From contig CM055191.1 of NCBI GenBank assembly GCA_029224185.1, forward strand, positions 22,210,916-22,274,915: a stretch of 64,000 nt of DNA, read 5' to 3'. The translations under genes and the position numbers were made by a program. Shown here piece by piece: positions 62,667 through 64,000 of this stretch (position 1 is its first letter; each line of letters begins with the position of its first letter). Below the pieces are notes generated by a model. The model did not search any database. It saw nothing but the letters and a program-made list of their open reading frames with translations, and was not told the DNA's origin. The DNA is from Karalla daura. Taxonomy: Eukaryota; Chordata; Actinopteri; Chaetodontiformes; Leiognathidae.

Positions 62667-63090
62667 GTATGTGCACAGTCCCCAGTGTAATCAACTTTGA
62701 AAACACAAGCTCTGTGCCCGCAGTGCAGGAACTGACCACAGCAGTTGGACCAAGACCTGATCGGGGTTAGCTACAGTGCAGATCCTTGCCACAGAAACAC
62801 ACGCACACACGCACACACACACACACACAGAAAACTTCCTCTGCTGATGTCCGACTCCATCTGCGTCTGCACAGCGTAGGGAAAGCAAACTGGGCAGCCC
62901 AGCATGTTTTAACTGCCCTTTGGAATGTTTTACCCAACTCATCTTAACACAACACTGCTCTGTGTTTCTGTCAGAGGTCTGTGTCATCAGCGAAATGGAG
63001 GACCTGAGCGGCCTCGGTCGACATCCAGGACGTCTACACAAAGATCAAATGCAAAGTGGGCAGCTTCAACATCGACCACTACAGGAGCAG
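22188..63090 (+). CDS. vps13b: Vacuolar protein sorting 13B (COH1), 5' part of a much larger gene, interrupted
   Basis: Bridge-like lipid-transfer protein of the VPS13 family, a Golgi-associated rod that moves phospholipids between membranes; human loss causes Cohen syndrome. The human protein is about 4,000 aa, so the gene continues beyond the window. Recognised coding exons are 22188-22334 and 23382-23525 (residues 1-97, nearly identical to human, Chorein-N region), then 45968-46151, 47969-48075 (candidate), 60928-61100 and 62975-63090, from about a quarter to a third of the way into the protein. Exons for the roughly 1,000 residues between were not found. The later exons carry a -1 shift, a stop codon and two +1 shifts. 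Assignment rests on residue-level similarity recalled from the family, splice-phase agreement and osr2 synteny. Confidence 0.85.
22335..23381 (+). other. vps13b: vps13b intron 2
   Basis: About 1.05 kb intron containing a C14 tract at about 22690-22703. Composition becomes GC- and CpG-rich toward its right end. No other feature seen. Confidence 0.6.
23382..23525 (+). CDS. vps13b: vps13b exon 3 (residues 50-97)
   Basis: Acceptor GCCTGTCTCCAG|GAGCTG, donor GCCCAG|GTTTGC, 144 nt, phase 0 to phase 0. It encodes 48 residues including ELKLPFTFMSGHIHELRIHV and WTKLGSEPVVITINTMECI, almost identical to the corresponding human VPS13B segment. Alternating hydrophobic residues fit the beta-strands of the lipid-transfer groove. 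Open and undamaged. The next exon in the protein (downstream of DGAQ) was not found to its right. Confidence 0.95.
25356..25378. repeat. Poly-G tract (about 23 bases)
   Basis: Uninterrupted G run. Candidate G-quadruplex on the + strand and a likely site of length error in any assembly. Confidence 0.9.
26818..26905. repeat. (CT)n microsatellite
   Basis: About 61 bases of perfect CT (26818-26878) and then an imperfect tail with TCTCTCCC and TCACTC units. Polypyrimidine mirror repeat, able to form a triplex. Confidence 0.92.
29396..29457. repeat. (GGGGA)n purine repeat
   Basis: Twelve or so GGGGA units with occasional GGAGA variants. The G4 blocks make a strong + strand G-quadruplex motif. Explains the Arg/Gly/Glu-rich and Pro/Ser-rich open frames on the two strands. 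Confidence 0.93.
32084..32133. repeat. Poly-G tract: G41, one C, G8
   Basis: Forty-one consecutive G residues, one C at 32125, then eight more G. The longest homopolymer in the window, lying between an AT-rich stretch and a GAGAGAGACAGAGGAGG tail. Confidence 0.92.
33003..33650. repeat. Minisatellite of five units (about 105 and 138-150 bp types)
   Basis: The anchor AGAGAAAATGAGTGGAAG (first copy lacks a base) starts at about 33003, 33141, 33246, 33391 and 33541. Each unit then carries GGGGCAGGTAAAGAGTTGGC, a CTGGACAGCCAGG box, GAAGAAGGTTGTACGGTGTG and a variable GGGGTGGGGGTGGGG stretch. Long units contain an extra TTGAATAATTCCACTATC segment that short units lack; the order is long, short, long, long, short. 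The 471-aa minus-strand open frame over this region is a by-product of the repeat. Confidence 0.9.
34629..34675. repeat. (GGGGGA)n and G-rich repeat
   Basis: Five GGGGGA units followed by GGGGGTGGGGGGGTGGGG. Strong G-quadruplex potential on the + strand. Confidence 0.9.
34922..34971. repeat. (CT)n microsatellite
   Basis: About 25 perfect CT units. Confidence 0.95.
35543..35569. repeat. Poly-G tract (about 27 bases)
   Basis: Uninterrupted G run preceded by GGGGAGGGA. Confidence 0.9.
36241..36340. other. Assembly gap 1 (100 N)
   Basis: Exactly 100 N, the conventional placeholder for a gap of unknown size. It falls between vps13b exon 3 and the next recognised vps13b exon. The last bases before it are TTTGTCCTCAG|GTCCC, which resemble a splice acceptor and exon start. 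Confidence 0.98.
37818..37850. repeat. (CT)n microsatellite
   Basis: About 16 perfect CT units. Confidence 0.93.
38400..38438. repeat. (GA)n microsatellite
   Basis: GA tract with one GGGA interruption. Confidence 0.92.
39205..39513. repeat. Long imperfect (GA)n array with GACA and GGGA variants
   Basis: About 309 bases built from GAGA with periodic GACAGA and GGGAGA variants, in places recurring every 10-20 bases. Polypurine on the + strand throughout. It generates long Arg/Glu and Ser/Leu open frames with no coding meaning. Confidence 0.95.
45291..45352. repeat. (GT)31 microsatellite, left arm of an inverted pair
   Basis: 62 bases of perfect GT. CA tracts follow at 45468-45494 and 45511-45524. 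Confidence 0.95.
45468..45524. repeat. (CA)n microsatellite, right arm of an inverted pair
   Basis: Two CA runs separated by GGGCGCGCGCTCTCTC. Confidence 0.92.
45968..46151 (+). CDS. vps13b: vps13b internal exon with a -1 frameshift
   Basis: Acceptor CTCTCTTCCAG|GGGCAGG, donor AAGTCCCCAG|GTGAAT. The first part reads PTTECIFELPHFAVQSTR, and after 46040 another frame reads AQMLLLQAIGQSWTHSV and LGEGLLNAVYKSP; one base missing after the CGG at 46038-46040 (CGGCCCAG for CGGGCCCAG) joins them. With that base the exon is 185 nt, starts with the last base of a codon and ends in phase 1. The text fits a VPS13 repeat (beta-rich, Leu/Gln-rich helix). Assignment to VPS13B rests on style, strand, position and phase agreement with the following exons, less on a remembered match. 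Confidence 0.65.
46152..47968 (+). other. vps13b: vps13b intron with an AT-rich island
   Basis: 1.8 kb. From about 46.38 to 47.5 kb the sequence is AT-richer than its surroundings and lacks poly-G/C tracts. The GTTAGC-type hexamer array lies at 47669-47774. Confidence 0.5.
47669..47774. repeat. Degenerate hexamer array, GTTAGC/ATTAGC/GGTAGC/AATAGC
   Basis: About 17-18 consecutive 6-base units of the form NNTAGC, with variation nearly confined to the first two bases plus a few GTTAGT units. Because 6 is a multiple of 3, each frame encodes a dipeptide repeat (Leu-Ala in one + frame, Ala-Asn or Ala-Thr on the other strand). Confidence 0.93.
47969..48075 (+). CDS. vps13b: Candidate vps13b exon ending in a stop codon
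   Basis: A long pyrimidine tract and CATTCCAAG form an acceptor; the donor is CTAG|GTAGGT. The 107-nt interval reads ELPLVLCFTGERCG then ARYVTLYVSVPKEESWSIGS, a beta-strand-like text typical of VPS13. Its start phase fits the end of the 45968-46151 exon (phase 1) and its end phase fits the start of the 60928 exon (phase 0). The last codon is TAG (48073-48075) where CAG, GAG or AAG would be expected before a GT donor. I do not remember the matching human residues, so this remains a candidate. Confidence 0.4.
52867..52974. repeat. Imperfect (GA)n tract
   Basis: About 108 bases of GAGA with GGGA and GACA variants. A CT tract at 53050-53085 lies 75 bases to the right in inverted orientation. Confidence 0.93.
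53050..53085. repeat. (CT)n tract
   Basis: About 18 CT units with one CCC interruption; inverted partner of the GA tract at 52867-52974. Confidence 0.92.
53253..53287. repeat. Poly-C (about 27) followed by poly-A (about 8)
   Basis: C run at 53253-53279 directly followed by eight A residues. Confidence 0.9.
53653..53736. repeat. Perfect (TG)42 microsatellite
   Basis: 84 uninterrupted bases of TG. Confidence 0.96.
55559..55603. repeat. (CA)n microsatellite
   Basis: CA tract with one CATA interruption. Confidence 0.93.
56866..56965. other. Assembly gap 2 (100 N)
   Basis: Exactly 100 N. It lies within the vps13b interval between the 47969-48075 candidate exon and the 60928 exon. No exon-like edge on either side. 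Confidence 0.98.
57321..57356. repeat. (CAG)12 trinucleotide repeat
   Basis: Twelve perfect CAG units, intronic with respect to vps13b. Confidence 0.95.
58800..58866. repeat. Poly-C (22) plus (CA)n composite
   Basis: C run at 58800-58821, one T, six C, then a CA run of about 19 units. Confidence 0.93.
59321..59345. repeat. Poly-G tract (25 bases)
   Basis: G25 preceded by T7. A C28 tract lies 142 bases to its right, so the two are complementary arms. Confidence 0.92.
59462..59514. repeat. Poly-C tracts (C14, C7 and C28)
   Basis: C runs at 59462-59475, about 59477-59483 and 59487-59514, broken by A and TCG. Candidate i-motif and, on the opposite strand, G-quadruplex. Confidence 0.92.
60928..61100 (+). 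CDS. vps13b: vps13b internal exon with a +1 frameshift
   Basis: Acceptor GCGTCCCCCCAG|GGAGAC, donor AAAGACAG|GTACGA. The first part reads GDSLPAGDDGPFADTVTLEQ then KTSSIGG; the second part, one base later, reads GPSGKVSLWMQWMLPKVTV then KLFAPDPAAKKT. The latter is very close to a human VPS13B segment (WVQWVLPKLTVKLFAPDP). The shift lies near 61006, where one G too many (or two too few) sits in GGCGGGAC. Without the extra base the exon is 172 nt, phase 0 to phase 1, which joins correctly to the next exon (G + AG = Glu). Confidence 0.85.
62392..62455. repeat. Perfect (CA)32 microsatellite
   Basis: 64 bases of CA. A GT tract at 62616-62665 is its inverted counterpart. Confidence 0.96.
62616..62665. 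repeat. (GT)n microsatellite
   Basis: About 25 GT units with one GGTG interruption; right arm of an inverted CA/GT pair. Confidence 0.94.
62975..63090 (+). CDS. vps13b: vps13b internal exon with a +1 frameshift
   Basis: Acceptor TTTCTGTCAG|AGGTCT, donor GGAGCAG|GTAGGG. Joined to the preceding exon it reads EVCVISEMEDLS and then, one base later, ASVDIQDVYTKIKCK and VGSFNIDHYRS, nearly identical to human VPS13B (EVCMVSELEDLSASIDVQDV and onward). The shift is a single surplus G at 63010/63011 (AGCGGCCTCG where AGCGCCTCG keeps the frame). Without it the exon is 115 nt and ends in phase 2. The unambiguous match makes this the best anchor of the right-hand block. Confidence 0.92.
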
Positions 63091-64000
63091 GTAGGGCGCG
63101 CGTCCCGTCCGTGCAAACACACAGGTCTGGCGCTGCCGTGGAACGGGAAGGCCCGGGCGACGAGGGCCGACGTGACTCCAGCCGAGGCGGAGGTACCACC
63201 GTCTCTCCGACCACGGGCGAGCAGACGGGCCCGACGGACGGACGGGACGGACCAGAGGCGGTGGGCAGGGGCGGAGCGGGCCGCTCCGGGCCTGGCTCTG
63301 ACTCGCCGAGCGGAGGGCAGTTCAGTCGGCCCCCCGTCGGTCGTTTTTCCCACGAGCCTGCGGTGTCCGAATCGGTTCACAGAAACATTAACACGTTGTT
63401 GGGGGAGGAAAACCGCCGGGCCGGCTTCCACTACACCCTCACTGGCAATCTCTCCCCGCGCCGGGTTCCAGTCAGAGAACGGGGCAATTTAGCCTCGGCT
63501 CCGAGATTACGAAAGCACGTACAGCGGTGGTGGCGAAATCCAAGCTGCGAAGCGTTTGCTTTTTTTTCCTCATTTGCTACGAACGCATTCTTCCCATCAA
63601 TTAAAGGGGGGCCTCGTTTTCAATAGCCGAAATCGTATTTTTTTCCCGCCATTTGCTCCTCCCGGCCCTCTTGGCATTCCTGCGTGATGGAATAAGTAGC
63701 CGTATGTGCGTACGTGCCTGAGGTCTCGCTCTGCTGGGACGAGCCCGGTTAGCAGGAGGGCAATCCCCCCCCCCGTCTCCGTCTGAGGAGATAATGATCC
63801 AGACATCCAGGGCTGCGTCGCGAGTCCGGATCCGCTCCTCGGGTGCCTCCTCCTCTGATCGAGCCAGACAGTGAAGAGATGGACTGTCCTGGCCCGGCGC
63901 CCGCCCCGAAGCCCCGTCGCCCCGCTGATAGGATAATAGACATGGGTTGTGACTCGCCAGCTTTTCAATCCGCCGCAGCCGCAGCCCCGGGCGGCCCCGG
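63091..64000 (+). other. vps13b: vps13b intron, continues beyond the window
   Basis: GC-rich intronic sequence to the right edge. The next exon is not reached. The 190- and 233-aa open frames starting at 62920/62925 run from the exon into this intron and are not real proteins. Confidence 0.55.

Larger units (their letters stand above)
61101..62974 (+). other. vps13b: vps13b intron with an AT-rich island and CA/GT repeats
   Basis: 1.87 kb. About 61.34-62.33 kb is AT-rich and free of poly-G/C tracts, in contrast to its surroundings. The right half holds CA and GT repeats. Confidence 0.6.

Noticed and set aside
23526..63090. Intronic microRNAs mir-599 and mir-875, known inside mammalian VPS13B
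   Set aside because: I looked for the remembered mature sequences and saw no match; the host intron may lie beyond the window.
1..64000. tRNA genes, CRISPR arrays, insertion sequences, intact transposons, endogenous viral genes
   Set aside because: No tRNA box pair, spaced direct repeats, transposase, reverse transcriptase or capsid motif was recognised in the translations or sequence. Degraded fish transposons could be present but need a repeat library to identify.

Overview
The window looks like a ray-finned fish chromosome, probably a spiny-rayed teleost. It has intron-bearing vertebrate genes with short introns, abundant CA/GT microsatellites, and two conventional 100-N scaffold gaps (36241-36340 and 56866-56965). 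Two genes are identifiable, both on the + strand: osr2 (odd-skipped related zinc-finger transcription factor) and the 5' third of vps13b (COH1, a bridge-like lipid-transfer protein of the Golgi). OSR2 and VPS13B are also neighbours in the same orientation on human chromosome 8q22, so this is conserved synteny. No bacterial-type system, CRISPR array, intact transposon or virus was recognised.

Layout. 1-13.2 kb: AT-richer non-coding DNA upstream of osr2. 13.2-17.5 kb: osr2, with a GC-rich promoter, a non-coding first exon ending at 13584, three coding exons (15680-16323, 16615-16714, 16991-17173) giving a 308-residue, five-finger protein, and a poly(A) signal at 17516. An internal splice acceptor at 17072 would give a three-finger isoform matching the documented mammalian isoform b in design. 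17.5-21.07 kb: intergenic. 21.07 kb to the right edge: vps13b, with a non-coding exon ending at 21209 and coding exons at 22176-22334 and 23382-23525, then nothing recognisable until a block at 45968-46151, 47969-48075 (candidate), 60928-61100 and 62975-63090.

The most interesting observations concern vps13b. First, the exons for roughly residues 98 to 1,000+ are not visible, and the splice phases either side do not match (exon 3 ends in phase 0, the next starts with one leftover base); the 36.2 kb gap lies in this interval. Second, all four later exons carry a lesion: -1 near 46040, TAG as the last codon at 48073-48075, +1 near 61006 and +1 near 63010. Once the indels are allowed for, all splice phases between the four exons agree, so they look consecutive and were recently functional or are damaged by consensus errors. 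Third, from about 23 kb the DNA changes from AT-richer to GC- and CpG-rich and becomes crowded with poly-G and poly-C tracts, some 20-40 bases long. The same block carries the gaps and the exon lesions, so assembly error is the leading explanation, but decay of a duplicate vps13b copy or an unusual GC-driven mutational regime should be tested.

The rest is introns and intergenic DNA with many simple repeats, a five-copy minisatellite at 33.0-33.65 kb, and a GTTAGC-type hexamer array at 47.67-47.77 kb. Most long open frames in the GC-rich part are by-products of low stop-codon density or of repeats and are not annotated.
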